From Euborellia annulipes (taxonomy: Eukaryota; Arthropoda; Insecta; Dermaptera; Anisolabididae), in contig JAKCPI010000413.1 in the NCBI GenBank assembly GCA_023213315.1, forward strand, positions 83,482 to 147,481: a stretch of DNA of 64,000 bases, written 5' to 3'. Made by a program: the position numbers and the translations under genes. Shown here piece by piece: positions 34,268 through 46,784 of this stretch. How positions within the stretch are numbered: the stretch's first letter is position 1; every line of letters starts with the position of its first letter. Below the pieces are notes generated by a model that made no database searches, was not told the DNA's origin, and saw only the letters and a program-made list of their open reading frames with translations.

Positions 34268-34838
34268 CGGATCCAGAGGTGTTTCTGGGGGGGGGGTAAT
34301 CTGGTGTGACTGGTCGCACAGCACACAACGTACAATTACCGAAGTTAAAAGAACGATGTATGTTCTGTGAACAGTCACTCCAGATTTTTTTTATTTCCCT
34401 CTCGACTATTTAAGATACATATATTCATTTATATGGTCATTACCGATGACAAAAGGGGGGGACGTTTCACACTTTGAGGCCATCAGTTAGAAAATTATGT
34501 CATTACTTTGATTTTGCAACATATTTTATTTTAGAGATTTTCATTCTGTATATAATAAAATAGTAACGTACTACCTGTTTTTTGTTTACTCTATCATTAT
34601 TTACTATTTTCTTTTTAATTTTGACTACAACTTTTATTTTATATATTTCTCTAATCCATCAATTTTTTCTTAATTTCGGTAATTTAAAGGCGCATTCTGT
34701 ACTTTTTGCCAGAATATAAATACAAATCAAATTTTTAAAATTTTACAATAAAAATAATTTTTTTTTTTGGAAAAAAGTATTTTTCCAATCTCGAGGGGGG
34801 CGAGAGGGGGTAATTACCCCCTTTACCCGCCCTTGACA
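34268..34838 (+). mobile_element. family B MITE with expanded or interrupted interior
   Basis: The left part (GGGCGGATCCAGAGGTGTTT, G-tract, intact A-type hairpin 34296-34392) and right part (TTAATTTCGGTAATTTAAAG to TACCCGCCCTTG) are separated by about 270 bp that includes an S fragment. Confidence 0.6.
34500..34645 (+). repeat. family S fragment, empty site for the 3024-3702 insertion
   Basis: It matches S over GTAACGTACTACCTG and TTTACTATTTTCTTTTTAAT. The TTTTTAATTTT here corresponds to TTTTT-[A element]-TTTTTAATTTT at 3019-3708. Confidence 0.78.
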
Positions 34839-35359
34839 AGAACACAACTTTCAATTACCGAAGTTGTGTGTTCTCACAAAAGATTTTTTATCTCTCAAAA
34901 CTTTTGAATCAATTAAATTTTATGATAATCTTATGTAAGCTAGAAATATTGTACAAATGACACAAATCCCAATATTTAGAAAGAACTTTTTCCAATAATT
35001 TCAAGCCCTGAGGATATTTCAAACATCGCTTGCTTGCCTCTTCACTTGATGAGATTATTTTTATCATCCCCTAAAAAAAGAAAAAAAGAAAAAAAAAGAA
35101 TCTTAAAGAAATTCAAACGTAGTAAATAACATTTAAAAAAGAAAAAAATAAAATAAAAAACAATGGGAATGTTTTCTTCTTGAAAGTAACAACTCTGCTA
35201 TCCAAGCTTTAAAAATAAAAACCCCCGAGAGCTGCGGCTTTTACACTCACTGTCGGCGGGTTTGTAAATAACCTGTGAAAAGTCAACTCAACCTGTTAAC
35301 TTTCCCAAAATGTGCACGTAAGATCGATAGTTTGGAGGGATTATTTATTTAAATTTGAA
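34839..35359. other. intergenic, no gene seen
   Basis: Includes a short plus-strand hairpin scrap of the A type (34845-34885) and A/G-rich sequence. Confidence 0.4.
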
Positions 35360-35850
35360 CTGTTCGGTAAATGAAAGTTGTGTTCTGTGCTTGCTTGCTC
35401 ACCAGATTTTTTTGTGCCGATAGTACGGTACAATTAAAATGTAAAATTTCAAAACATGGAAAATATTTATATTTTGTTACCATGGGTTCATGAAGTACAA
35501 GAGTAAAGTGTGCTTCAAACAATTTTGAGAGAAAAATGAGAATATACATTTTAAAGAGCATCTAAAAAATAATTGATTTTTCAATCAAAAATCATTACAG
35601 TGAATTTTGAAAAAATCCAAAAAAACTGAAAAAGTACATTAGTAAAGTACTAGTACTTTTTGACCTATTTTGTTCAAAATCTTTGTGTAACGTGCCCAAA
35701 GAGTACCTAACTTGAATATAAAATTTCAATCTCCTAGCTCTTTTTGTTCTTGAAATAATTTCAGACAATCCCACATTTTTGAGCTCAAAACATGTATATA
35801 CATCGAAATCACGATTTTTTACATGAATCCAATACTTTCTCTAGGTAAAA
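35360..35850 (-). mobile_element. family A, one hairpin arm
   Basis: AAAGTTGTGTTCTGTGC to the CCAATACTTTCTCTAGGTAA terminus. Confidence 0.65.
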
Positions 35851-36574
35851 ATATGTTTTCAAAACTTGAAATAAAAAAAAAACAGAATAGACCAACTAAA
35901 GACATTTTTTAGTTTAGTTAAAATAATAAAGAAAAAAATTTTCTCTGAAGAAGAAAACCGAAACTGCTAAAAAATTCAATTATCTATTATTAAATGGATA
36001 TATCAATACATTTGTAACGAGCATCATCCTAGAATTTTACATGTCCAAAGTATTTCCCTGAACTTTTTGTGGGAAAATATTTTATATATATAAATAATTC
36101 AATTAGAATGGCAGCAACTTTTACCCCTCTATCCAAAAGATGTTAAATAATTGAACGACTTGTTGGATTCTAGTAAAGGAATTATTCAATAGACAAAAGT
36201 TGGCAGCCCTGAGTGGGTGCAGGCAGCCAGAATGCACAATTGGAGAGAACCACTTAGCATATATTATTAGGTTTAATGTCCTGGAAATCATTATCCCCCC
36301 CCCCCCCCCCCCCCCTTGAAAAGCCATTCATCAAAGAGAATCATAATTTTATTAGAATTTTACTTTTTAGTTTATCGGAATATCGATTATAAATGGGGAC
36401 AATAAAGATATCTATCTCCTGGAAGGCGCTTATGTATTAATTCCATGTTCGTTTTAATGGAATCCCTTCTGGGAGTTATGGTAAGCCCGAATGCACTATA
36501 GTTATGACTTTATTCTATTATATAATAAACATGTGTTACTATAATTAGGTTATAATAAAAAGGGGAAATATATT
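35851..36574. repeat. intergenic with C18-like tract
   Basis: An uninterrupted C-tract at about 36295-36315 (G-tract on minus), otherwise AT-rich and non-coding. Confidence 0.6.
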
Positions 36575-36890
36575 ACTTTCTCCTACTATACATATAGAGA
36601 GAGAAAGTATTGCATTCATGTCGAAAAATCAATGTCAAGATTTTTGATGCAAATTTTGAAGTTCCCTGAGTCCAAAAAATCAAAACCAGATATTTTGTTA
36701 AATCTAATAACCGATCGTAGCTACGAGTGTGTTAGGAAAGTATTGAACTAATGTCAAAAATTTGATTGAAATACACGTTTTGAGTTCAAAAAAGTGTGTA
36801 TGTGTTCAAAACGAGGTTAAAATTTAATTCAAATTCCGCCTTGACACGCGAAAATAAGCTTTTAAATAAAATCGGGCCAAAGAGTACAGG
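36575..36890 (+). repeat. two family A 5' fragments
   Basis: 36575-36680 has the AT hairpin and GAGAAAGTATTGCATTCATG; 36735-36890 repeats GAAAGTATTGAACTAATGTC to the AGAGTAC region. Confidence 0.55.
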
Positions 36891-37010
36891 TGGCTGTAAT
36901 AAATAGGAACCGACCGAATATTCGGTTTCGGTCAGTTTCGGCCGTAGTTTCCGGTTTCGGCCAAAAATTAGCCGAAACCTGAACCTGAAAAGATGGGTTG
37001 AGACTCGCAT
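36890..37010. repeat. GGTTTCGGCC-rich segment
   Basis: CGAATATTCGGTTTCGG, GTTTCGGCCG, GGTTTCGGCC and the inverted GCCGAAACC recur within 100 bp. The segment resembles arthropod MITE interiors; it is not identified. Confidence 0.4.
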
Positions 37011-37376
37011 GCAAAAAAAAGGTCAAATGATATACAAAAGCGGAAAATATGCGGAAAAAAAATTTAATCTCCCTAAAAAAAAAAGGTAAAATGATTTTCC
37101 ACGGGAGGGAAATAAACTAATTAGATCATGACAACGGCTTAGGAAAGAAGTCTTTCTTGATATATGTAATATCCGTCCGTCTGACACGCCCTGCTTAACC
37201 GAATACCCATTGGAATTTCGTACTCTAAAAGAGGGAATGTTATTGAGAGTCCAGGAAAAAAATACTCTCCCGAATCAGTTCAAAAAATATAAAATTTTAC
37301 CCATTGGAAAGCATTGAGTTCTATCTTGAATTATGAAAAATTCAAGTCAATCAATTTTATAAATAAATCTCTCAAA

Positions 37377-37760
37377 TCTATTTATATAATTCGCTAATGT
37401 CCGTCTGTCTGTCTGTCACGCTCTATTTGGGCAACTTCCTCTTGGAATTTTGAAATGAAATTTTTTATGCTTAAAGAGGATCTTCGAGGAATTACAGGAA
37501 AATTATTTTCATCCCGAAATTCCTATAACTTTTTGGGTTATTAATTCCTAAAGTTACGATTTCTCCCATAGGAAATACCTATATAGAGAAATATTTATGT
37601 ATTCTTCTCATTTGTGTATTCTATGAATGTAAACAAACCCTCAAGCAGACACTGGATTGGAATAGTAATGATAATTTTTTTTTCATAATTAAGAAAAGGC
37701 GAGGGGGGCCCGTGTGGCGAAGCCAACCTGTCTAGACCTGAAGCCCGCCGTATGCGGAAT
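37377..37760 (+). mobile_element. Helitron-like element, 3' CTAG lost
   Basis: TCTATTTATATAATTCGCTA begins at 37377 directly after a K repeat. The full body follows, and the tail breaks off after GCCCGCCGTATGCGG. Confidence 0.68.
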
Positions 37761-37937
37761 TGTTATATATTGTTATATAAAAATAAAATTTTTTTTTTAT
37801 TTAATGCTTATAGAAATATATTTTTAACCAACACAATGATTTTTAAGTTAACGAGATCATATTTCTTAATGAGTCAGTTATTTATATGAATTTGGTTTGG
37901 AACGATTTGTCTAAAAAATTACGTTTCATCATTTAAA

Positions 37938-38018
37938 AAATCTGGTGTGACTAATCACACAACTTTCATTTATGAAAGAAAATAGTGAGCGGCCACTTGT
38001 CACACCAGATTTTTTGTG
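37938..38018 (-). mobile_element. family A 3' hairpin fragment
   Basis: ATCTGGTGTGAC and GTCACACCAGAT arms with a shortened loop; TTTTGTGTC continues as in A copies. Confidence 0.7.
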
Positions 38019-38023
38019 TCTAA

Positions 38024-38242
38024 TACATAAATGCAAAGAATACATAAATATTTCCTCATACATTTCCTATGGGAGAAACCGTAACTTCAGCAACTCTAAA
38101 AGTTATAGGAAGTTCGGTACGACAATAATTTCCCTGTAATCCTCTAGAAGGTTCTCTTTGAGCATATAAAATTTGGTTTCCAAATTGCCCAAACAGAGCG
38201 TGAAGGACAGACAAACAGACATTTACAAATTTTATAAATAGA
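38024..38242 (-). mobile_element. Helitron-like element, 3'-truncated
   Basis: Only the 5' half of family H is present in minus orientation. It is joined directly to a family A 3' hairpin fragment (37938-38018). Confidence 0.6.
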
Positions 38243-39014
38243 TTAAATAAATTTCGCATGTAAAACCAAATTTAATAAAGAAAAGTGAGAAATTTAATAA
38301 GTTTATATTTATTTATTTATTTTTTTTTGCTGAATAATTTAAAATGTAAATGAAAATAATGATCAATTGTCATTTTCATGTTCATTTAAATAAATGTAAT
38401 TTTGCATTTTGACGTCATTTCTTGTTTTTTTTTCAAAAAAGAAACAAAAGCTCATTTTGCATTAACGATAGTATATATATATATAGGGAGGTCGGAACTA
38501 AATTCCATTTCAAATATCCTGGCCTTCTACTTTAACCCTTTCATAATGCAATATCGTGCTCATGAATGATTTTGTTGTGGGGGAGAAATAAAAAAAATAT
38601 AGACTAAATCGACATTTAAATCACTCTAGTCTTTAGTAGTTGAAATACAATAGCATAGCTTGTAAAACAAAATGTTTGAAATTTCTGATGATTAAAATTA
38701 TTTATATAAAAAAAATGAAATGAATATTCAAGAACCAACATGCCAAAAAATACTTGAAACTTGTTCCTGCTTGTATTTATTATTTTTTGAAATTTTATCT
38801 TGAATGGTAGTTCCTACGCCCTTTTTAGCAACTACGTAACTAATTAAGTAGGAAGATGACAAAGTAGATACCCCCCCCCCCCAAGGACCTTATTTTCATG
38901 TCCTCTCTTCTGCTATCTATCGCAAACATATTAAACTTTAATCGTCATTGTTACGTACGTGAGGACTATTCTGTTGGGATCTAATATTCCAATTCAGAGC
39001 CAGAATATCTTTTT
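38243..39014. other. intergenic, no gene seen
   Basis: TGACGTCA at 38410-38417 and a C-tract at 38871-38882 are the only features. Confidence 0.45.
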
Positions 39015-39335
39015 TAAATTATTTTACCCCTTCCGTGCGTCTGTCTGTCTGTCACGCTATATGTAGGCAGCTTCGTCTAATATCAAAACCAAATTCGAGT
39101 GATTACAGGAAAATTATTTTCATCCCGAAATTTCTAAGTTATTAAATGCTGAAGTTACTATTTCTCCTATAGAAAATGTATGAGGAAACATGTATTCTTT
39201 GCGTTTATGTATTCTATGAATGTAAGCAGACACTGGATTGTAATATTAATAATAAAAATTTTCTTTTCATAATTAAGAAAAGGCGTAGGTCTGCAGGCGG
39301 GCCCGAGCCAGCTGGGACGAAGCCCGTCAAAAAAT
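39015..39335 (+). mobile_element. Helitron-like element, partial
   Basis: The GTCTGTCTGTCTGTCACGCT block, conserved body and GC-rich tail are present. A clear TC start and CTAG end are missing. Confidence 0.6.
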
Positions 39336-39589
39336 AGTACGAAATTCAACATATTAAAATAGTAAATGATCTCAATAACATGGTAAAATAACATAATATC
39401 ATAACTGTAAGCTAATGGATACTGATATGGAATGCGGGTATCTGGCACGTTCTGATATAGTCTATTAAAGCTTTAATGATGTTTTCCTGGAGGATATCAA
39501 TGAATTGTGGCAGATCTCGGAAGTGGGGTTGAATTATATATCTAGTGGGGTTTTGCGTTGTCTACGGACAATTCAAGGATAATGGTGTG

Positions 39590-40071
39590 TTTGTGTGTGT
39601 TCATGAAGGAATTGAGCTATGAGGCTGAAATTTTATATTTAGGTTAGTCACCCCCTCTAAAGCGTGAAAATAAGCTTTTAATCAAAATCGGCCAAAGAGT
39701 ACTACTACTTTACTGATGTACTTTTTCAGTTTTTTTCGATTTTCTCAAAATTCGCTCTAACGATTTTGATTAAAATTCAAAAATCAATTATTTTTTAGAT
39801 GCTCTTTCAAATGTATATTCTCGTTTTGCTCTCAAAATTGTTTGAAGCACACTACCTGCTTCATAGAGAAGATAGGAGAAATGGTTGCCATGATAACAAA
39901 ATATAAATATTTTCCCATGTTTATAAATTTGATATCTTAAATTCTAATATATTGGCGGAAACTAAATATATCTCGACACGAAAAATCTGGTGTGACAAGC
40001 ACAGAACACAACTTTCGATTACCGAAGGTAAAGAAAGTTGTGTGCTGTGCGACAGTCACACCAGATTTTTT
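39590..40071 (+). mobile_element. family A, 5' hairpin missing
   Basis: It starts in the GTGTGTTCATGAAGGAATTG region and ends with an intact 3' hairpin (39984-40070). Confidence 0.75.
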
Positions 40072-41194
40072 TGAGCTTTTCCTTTTCAGAATATGGGAGA
40101 ATTTTCCTGAACATCCATAAAATTCAAGTGCATAATGGATGTTCAAACCGCGTATCAGACAGAATATACAGATTAGAGAATTATTTTTCTAATATCTAAG
40201 ATTAACATTAATAAATAAGAAAAAGTAATTTATTTTATTTTTCATCACGATTAAAGATATAGTAAGCGACATATTAATAAAAATTATTATTTTTTGTTGT
40301 TGTAAAAACGTTAATTTTTTTTTTTTAATCTTGATTTATTTAGTAGTCGTATTTTCTAGTTATTTAGCTAATCGCCACCTCCCCCCTTTCATTAAAAAAA
40401 TAATTTAATTAAAATGATAGAATCAGGAAATTCGTGACTAAAACGAGCTAATTGGAAACAAGATGGCGCGCGATCTTATTGTGTGACATGCATAAATTTG
40501 TTCTTTACGTAGAGATAAAGATAAAGAGGCGACCAACTAAGACCTCAAAGCCTTGCATGAAGCTAATTGAACTCAAAACTTTATTTCAATACATGGAAAT
40601 TTGTTCTAATAATATAACTATCAATCTAATATGGATAAAATTTAATTGAAATTTAAAGGTACGGAGGAGAAATGGAAACATTTTCTCTCTCGGCGAATGA
40701 CTAAACTTTGACAAAGTAATTAATTAAAACAAAGGCATTCGGGAAGCCATTTTAGAGTAAAGTTGAGAGAGACTTAAAGAAGAGATTGAACCAACAAGAA
40801 GGGCAAAACAATTCTTAAATATGTCGGAAATTAAAGTATAAATTTAATGGAGGAGTTTCTTCCTTTTCTTTGAATTCATTTAAACCAATTATCTTTGAGA
40901 AACAACCGAGTTAATTGGATTTTTATTAATCGTTATAAGTTTCGCTTCTAATTAATATCTTCGTCAAGGTGTGAGCAAAATTATTATTTGTTGATGTAAA
41001 AGATATATTCGTGTTTGAAGGGAGCCCAAAGTGTTTCCAGTAGCCAGATTAATAATGTGTTATGCCGCACAAAAAGTGTGCGGTTTCCAGAAAAATCGAC
41101 GACACAGAAAAACTACTGCGAACCTTGATAAAATATTTGGTCTGCCATATAATATTCCCAACTATGTATTGACATTATTAAACGGTTTTGAGTT
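40072..41194. other. intergenic, apparently unique
   Basis: About 1.1 kb free of the repeat families above. No convincing exon. Confidence 0.45.
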
Positions 41195-41283
41195 AACATT
41201 TTAAGTCATAAATATTCAACAATTTTAACAAGAACAATTAAATTATTTTTCTCTTTTTAGTTCAATTTAAATAAAAGCATTCT
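41195..41283. repeat. solo arm of the 56035-56325 palindrome
   Basis: From TTTTAAGTCATAAATATT through the ACAAGAACAATTAAATTATT segment to AAATAAAAGCATTCTTTTA it matches the right arm of the palindromic MITE, with few differences. The opposite arm is absent. Confidence 0.75.
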
Positions 41284-41289
41284 TTTACG

Positions 41290-41592
41290 TACGGTAATTG
41301 AAAGTCGTGTTCTGTGCTTGTCACCTTAGATTTTTGTGTTATTTTGTTAAATCATGGCAACTATTTCTCCTATGAATGAAGTACAAGAGTAAAGTATGCC
41401 TCAAAAAATTTTGAGAGCAAAATGAGAATATACATTCTAAAGAGCATCTAAAAAATAATTGATTTTGGAATTTGGAGCGAATTCTTGAGATATTTTGTTC
41501 ACAGACAGACCACTTTGGACTCATGGGACCTCAAAACTCAAATCTCGACATGAATCCAATACTTTCTCTCACTCTATGCAAGAGAAAGTATA
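41290..41592 (-). mobile_element. family A, internally deleted
   Basis: One hairpin arm, a shortened core and the CCAATACTTTCTCTC...GAGAAAGTAT end. Confidence 0.6.
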
Positions 41593-42025
41593 AAATAGGA
41601 CTTTAATTTTCAATTAAAACAAAACTTTCACTTTTACATATATTTTTTATTTATTTTTTTCATTTCCCTCACTTTTTTTTTTAAGTTCCTAGCATTCATT
41701 TACACACATCAACACCAGATGCGTATTCTTATTTGTTCCAGACTGTTTGTCCTTTTTTCTCGATTGAAATTCGGTCAAAGTGATCTTCATATATATATAT
41801 ATTTTATTATTTTTTGAAACTCTCTCTATGTCAGATCATTCCTTTTTTTTTTTTTTATCCTTATAGCTTCTTATATATTATTCATAGATGTTAAAATGCA
41901 TTTCACGAATCTGTTGATAAGAGAACCATAGAAAAATATATTTTATAAAATAATATAATATTACTTTTCAAAAGCTAAACTGTGTTCAAAGTGAACACAA
42001 ATTGACAGAACATGTCATTCGGATT
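41593..42025. other. intergenic, no gene seen
   Basis: AT-rich with T-tracts at 41668 and 41846. Confidence 0.45.
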
Positions 42026-42622
42026 TTTTTACTTTCTCTTACCTATATATATATATTTTAATATATAGGCGTATAAGGTGAAAAAGTATTGGGTTCATGT
42101 CAAAAATGTCGAGATTTTGATGGATATACACGTTTTGAGGTCCCCTGAGTCCAAAAAAGTGGTTTTCTGTCTATCAATGAACAAAATATCTCAACAACAA
42201 AAAGAGATAGGAAGTTGAGATTTTATATTTATGTTAGGTACCATCCCGCTATGTGACACGAATATTTTGAACAAAATCCATCAAAAAGTACTAGTACTTT
42301 ACTGATGTATTTTTGCAGTTTTTTTTTTTCAATATTTTTAAAATTCCAACGATTTTAATTAAAATTCAAAAATTAATATTGAAAAAAAAATGTATATTCT
42401 CATTTTGCTTTCAAAATTGTTTGAAGCACACTTTACTCTTGTACTTCAAAGGAAAGATAAGAGTCCATGGTAACAAAATATAATTAAAATATTTTCCCAT
42501 ACATCTTGAATTCTAATATATCGGCGGAAACTAAATGTATGTCGACATAAAAACTCTGGTGTGACAAGCACAGTACGCAACTTTCTCTTGCCGAAGGGTA
42601 GTGCCAGTCACACCAGATTTTT
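42026..42622 (+). mobile_element. family A, nearly full length
   Basis: TTTACTTTCTCTTACCTATA to AGTCACACCAGATTTTTT; the microsatellite is lost and the hairpin reduced. Confidence 0.75.
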
Positions 42623-42995
42623 TAAATAAAAAAGACCTCTGCTTATGAGCCACTAGTTCAATTCCCCCGCCCTGTGGGATAAAATTTATTAGAATTATAC
42701 AGACTACAAATTAATTTATTTTATTTTAGTAATCACCAAGTTTAGATCAAATCTTCCAAAAAAAAAAAAAACTTCCATTTTTATATCAAAGGCCAAAAAA
42801 AAAAAATAAAAATAAAATAACCTTTGTTAAGTAAGATTGATATGTATGTTTATGAAATACAAATTTAAGAAAATAATATGAAATTATCAGTTTTACGCTT
42901 GACATGCCGAAAAAAAAGAATATATAAATTTATACAAGTCAAAAAAAAAAAAAATAAAAACAACCAGCACCATCTTTAAACGACGTCTGAATAAA

Positions 42996-43535
42996 AAAAT
43001 CTGGTGTGACTGGTTGCCCAGCTCGGTAAATGAAAGTTCTGTGCTTGTCGCACCAGATTTTTTGTGTCATTTTATTACCGGCGGTACATTAGAATTCTAG
43101 AAATTTTTCTCTTATCTTTCCTATTAAGTACAGTGAGCGCCACAATTAATCCCCCATCTGATAGCTAGAACTTTAAGTATATGGTGTATAGTGAAATAAT
43201 TTTAATGACCGAAAAGGTAAAACGTAAAATCTGGTACAGGTGATTTTATTTTACCTTTTCAAATTTAAAATTATTTCACTATACACCATATACTTAAGGT
43301 TCTAGCTGTCAGGAGGGGGCTTAATTGTGGCGCTCACTGTACAAGAGTAAAGTGTGCTTCAAAAAGAATTCAAGGGCGAAATGAGAATATACATTTTAAA
43401 GAGCATTTAAAAAATAATTGATTTATGAATTTTAATCAAAATTGTTTGAGTAAATTTTGAGAAAATTGAAAAAGTACATTAGTAAAGTACTAGTACTTTT
43501 CGGCCAATTTTGTCCAAAAACTTCGAGTCACGTGT
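42996..43535 (-). mobile_element. family A copy carrying a mariner-like MITE
   Basis: The 3' hairpin (42999-43063), then core with the MITE at 43131-43339, ending near CTAGTACTTTTCGGCC and GTATCTAAC. Confidence 0.75.
43131..43339. mobile_element. mariner/Tc1-like MITE nested in a family A copy
   Basis: It has the same terminal repeats as the 10351 copy, flanked by TA. The surrounding A element reads CTATTAAG-TA-[MITE]-TA-CAAGAG where intact copies read CTATGAAGTACAAGAG. This proves TA duplication and the order of insertion. Confidence 0.9.
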
Positions 43536-43564
43536 CAGACAGGTATCTAACTTGAATATTAAAT

Positions 43565-43815
43565 TTCACTTTAATCAAAATCGTTTGAGCGAAATTTGAG
43601 AAAATCTAAAATAAAACTAAAAAAAAGTACATCAATAAAGTACTAGTACTCTTTAGCTTGTTCAAAAGCTTATTTTCACGCTTAACGGGGGTCCCTAACT
43701 TGAATATAAAGTTTCAATTTCATTTTGAAGACATACAGAGTGCGGGACTCACTTTTTTGGACTCAGGGGTCTCAAATCCAATACTTTCTCTCTATATATT
43801 AACATATTTAGATAA
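43565..43815 (-). mobile_element. family A 5' half
   Basis: CACTTTAATCAAAATCG to the CCAATACTTTCTCTCTATAT end. Confidence 0.6.
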
Positions 43816-44146
43816 GAAAAAAATAAAGTCATTGCAAAACTTTCTCGTCTATTGATTTTTAGTAGCTAGAAAAAAATAAATAGAATTTCTTTTGTTCACC
43901 CTCAAGAGAGTCACTAACCTAGTTGAACTTGAAGTATTATCAGTGGCAGATAATTCGTTAAAGTTTTCCACGAATTGGACGTATTTTAGTTTTCACCCCC
44001 CCCGTATTTTATTGTTTCTTGAATAGAATAGCAAGTTGTATTTTGTGCGTTTATTGCGGACACGTGCAAAATGTTTAGAAATGAATGCCATATCATATCT
44101 CCTCTTGTAGTTTGAATAGAAAATAGAAACCATTCAAAAAGTTTAT
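43816..44146. other. intergenic, no gene seen
   Basis: Apparently unique AT-rich sequence; an 11-bp C-rich run near 43995. Confidence 0.4.
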
Positions 44147-44509
44147 TCTATACACACAGAGGTTTTTGAGATGCCCGTTTGTTATTAAAATTTCATAAAG
44201 ATAAAGAGAATTCTTCTATCTATGAGTGACCTCAGGCTTTCATGCTAACATCTCTGAGCACAAGTGTTTTTAGAATGATGGTGTTTGTTTGTCTGATAGA
44301 GAGAAAAGGGGATTTTCTTTTTCTTTTCTTTCTTTCTTCAACAAACCAATTATTGAGCAAAAAATGACATCAATCAACTGGAAAAGTTGAGATGATATCT
44401 CGTCTGTTACCGAATTTACCGCGTTGCTTCATATCTAGACAATTAACAGATAGCAAATCATCGATAAAGAAAAATAGAATGGTCCGCCGTATGCGGGCGG
44501 TGTTGCTAG
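44147..44509 (+). mobile_element. candidate Helitron-like element of another subfamily
   Basis: The 3' end is textbook: hairpin CCGCCGTATGCGGGCGG, five bases, then CTAG at 44506-44509. TCTATACACACAGAGG at 44147 could be the 5' end. The body (GAGATGCCCGTTTGTTATTA) is not family H. Confidence 0.5.
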
Positions 44510-44892
44510 TAATTAATTAACAAAATTTAAAAACTTTCAAAAAGCTAACTAACTACGATCTGGGTTTTTATTTATTCATATGATTAACTTAACTATTGTG
44601 AAAAAACTAGAGTTATATCAGAGGGTTAGCTAGTAAATTAGAAGTAAAGCAACCGACCATTAAGCTAGTCTTATCAAATTTCACTTTAATTATTTTTGAA
44701 TATTTTATTTTAAATAAAATTTGTACATGTTTGAGCGTTTTGCTCTTATGTGGGATACGGATTATAACCATATGGTTTTTTTCCCTGTAAGGAAAACATG
44801 TTTTCCATACAGGGAAAAAAGATCTAAAATTACACGGGAAATTAACAAGACTAGTACAGAGGCGAGCAAAAGTTTATTCATTAATTATATGA

Positions 44893-45255
44893 TTGTGCTT
44901 GTCACACCAAATTTATTTAGTTTCCGCCGATATATTAGAATTCACGATTTGAAATTTATAATTATTGGCCTCGTATCTTTTCTATGAAGTACAAGTGTGC
45001 TTCAAACAATTTTGAGGTCAAAATGAGAATATACATATTAAAGAGCATCTAAATGAATTTTAAATAAAATACTTAAAGCGAAATTTGAGAAAATCGAAAA
45101 AAAAATTGAAAAATTACATCATTAAAGTACTTGTACTCTTTGGCCAATTTTGTTCAAAAACGTGCGAGGGATGCCTAACTTAAATATACAATTTCAATCT
45201 CGTAGCTAAATTCCTTCATGCTTTAAAATAAACAGAGATAGACAGACAGACTACA
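44893..45255 (-). mobile_element. family A fragment
   Basis: GTGCTTGTCACACCAAATTT through the core to ATAGACAGACAGAC, next to the S repeat. Confidence 0.6.
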
Positions 45256-45264
45256 GATGGAAGG

Positions 45265-45840
45265 TTTATCATAATAAGAAATAAAAAATTAAATCGTAAA
45301 CAAATGAAAAAAAAATTGATTTAGGTTCAGTACAATTTTTATAAAGATTATAAATAAAAGAGAAAAAAATGATGTATAGAGAAATTTTAATGATAACAAA
45401 ATAGTTGTAATCAAAATTTAAAAAAAAATAAATAAAAGAGAAGTAAACAAAAATCAACAGGTAGTACGTTACTCTTTTATTATATAGAAATTAAAATATT
45501 ATAAAATATGTTTCAAAATCAAATTACAAAGAATTAATAGCATAATTTTCAAACAATTTATTGAGAAATCATTTCCTATCAAACAGGAAAGATTAGACAA
45601 ATGATAAATCTAAATAATAGTACCTAATATTTAAAAATTTAAATAAATATTAAATAAAAAAAAAAAAAAAACACCAAGGTCAGCACGTTTTTGTTAATTC
45701 AGATTATTTCCAAATATTTTCTCTATTTTTTTATTTTCTTTATATTTCTGCAAAATAAATATTAAATATGGTGGAAAATTTGTTGTATTCTAAAATAAAT
45801 CAATTTTGTTTAATTTATTTATTTAAATAGTTGATCAGAC
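45265..45840 (-). repeat. family S repeat, uninterrupted
   Basis: The reverse complement of this block aligns with 1905-2010 plus 2700-3022 plus 3703-3860. It lacks both A elements and so is an empty-site witness. It contains the ATCAACAGGTAGTACGTTAC and AAGGTCAGCACGTTTTTGTT blocks. Confidence 0.82.
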
Positions 45841-45944
45841 TTATTAGCTCATTCCGTCTTGCTTGAAATTGATGACAGACAAACAGATCTACTTTTTTTG
45901 GGCTCAAAACGGGCCTCAAAACATGTCAAAATTTTGATGTCAAG

Positions 45945-46255
45945 ATTAATAAAAGAGAAAAAAAATGATTTATACAGAAATGTAAACAATAAATAATTTA
46001 ATGATAACAAAAATGAAACTATTATAGTTGTAATCAAAATTAAAAAAAAAAAAAAAAAGTAAAAGAGAAAAAAGTAAACAAAATCAACAGGTAGTACGTT
46101 ACTCTTTTATTATATAGAAAATAAAAAATATGTTTCAAAATCAAATTACAAAGAATTAATAGCATAATTTTCAAATAATTTATTGAGAAATAAGTTCCTA
46201 TCAAACAGGAAAGATTAGACAAATGATAAAATCTAAATAATAGTACCTAATATTT
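45945..46255 (-). repeat. family S repeat, truncated
   Basis: It repeats the first part of the 45265 copy in the same orientation, including ATCAACAGGTAGTACGTTAC and TTTATTGAGAAAT, ending at AGTACCTAATATTTA. Confidence 0.8.
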
Positions 46256-46320
46256 ACACGTGTCAAAATCTTGACATCAAAATTTTGACATTTCTCTTTA
46301 TATACATATATAGGGAAAAT

Positions 46321-46784
46321 ATCTATGTTCCAGCATATCTTAGTAAATATATTTCGGTTATAAAATACAATAAAACTCAATAAAATTCAATCCTAAATAA
46401 AAGAAAAGTAATTTGAATAATTTTCTTATTTATATAAAAAAGTTTTTTTTTTTTTTTTTTTTTTTTTTGCTATTGAAAATAGTGAGTGAAAATGCTTTAA
46501 AGTATTTGAAGAAAAAAAGGAGATGATTTAGTTGAGTTTGTTTTATCTAGGTCACTGAGAAAACTTTGTTTTTGCTTTTGTGAAATGTAAACAAGTTTGT
46601 TTTCTGTTAAATGTATATATGATGTCTCTTTAGTGAAATGGGGATTATCTGTGATAAAGATGACATTTTATTCTACGTTGATCTCATCAAAATTTTATAT
46701 AATAATAACCTCCACCCCTTTTGTTGAAGGTTACGATAAACAAAAATTTGAAGCAGTTAAGAAACTGATTTTCTGTTATTTCTC
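46321..46784. other. intergenic, T25-like tract
   Basis: Long T-tract at about 46443-46468. No coding. Confidence 0.5.

Noticed and set aside
44760..44825. Short palindrome TTCCCTGTA...TACAGGGAA as an operator
   Set aside because: Isolated 20-bp arms without a promoter or gene nearby; probably a decayed foldback.
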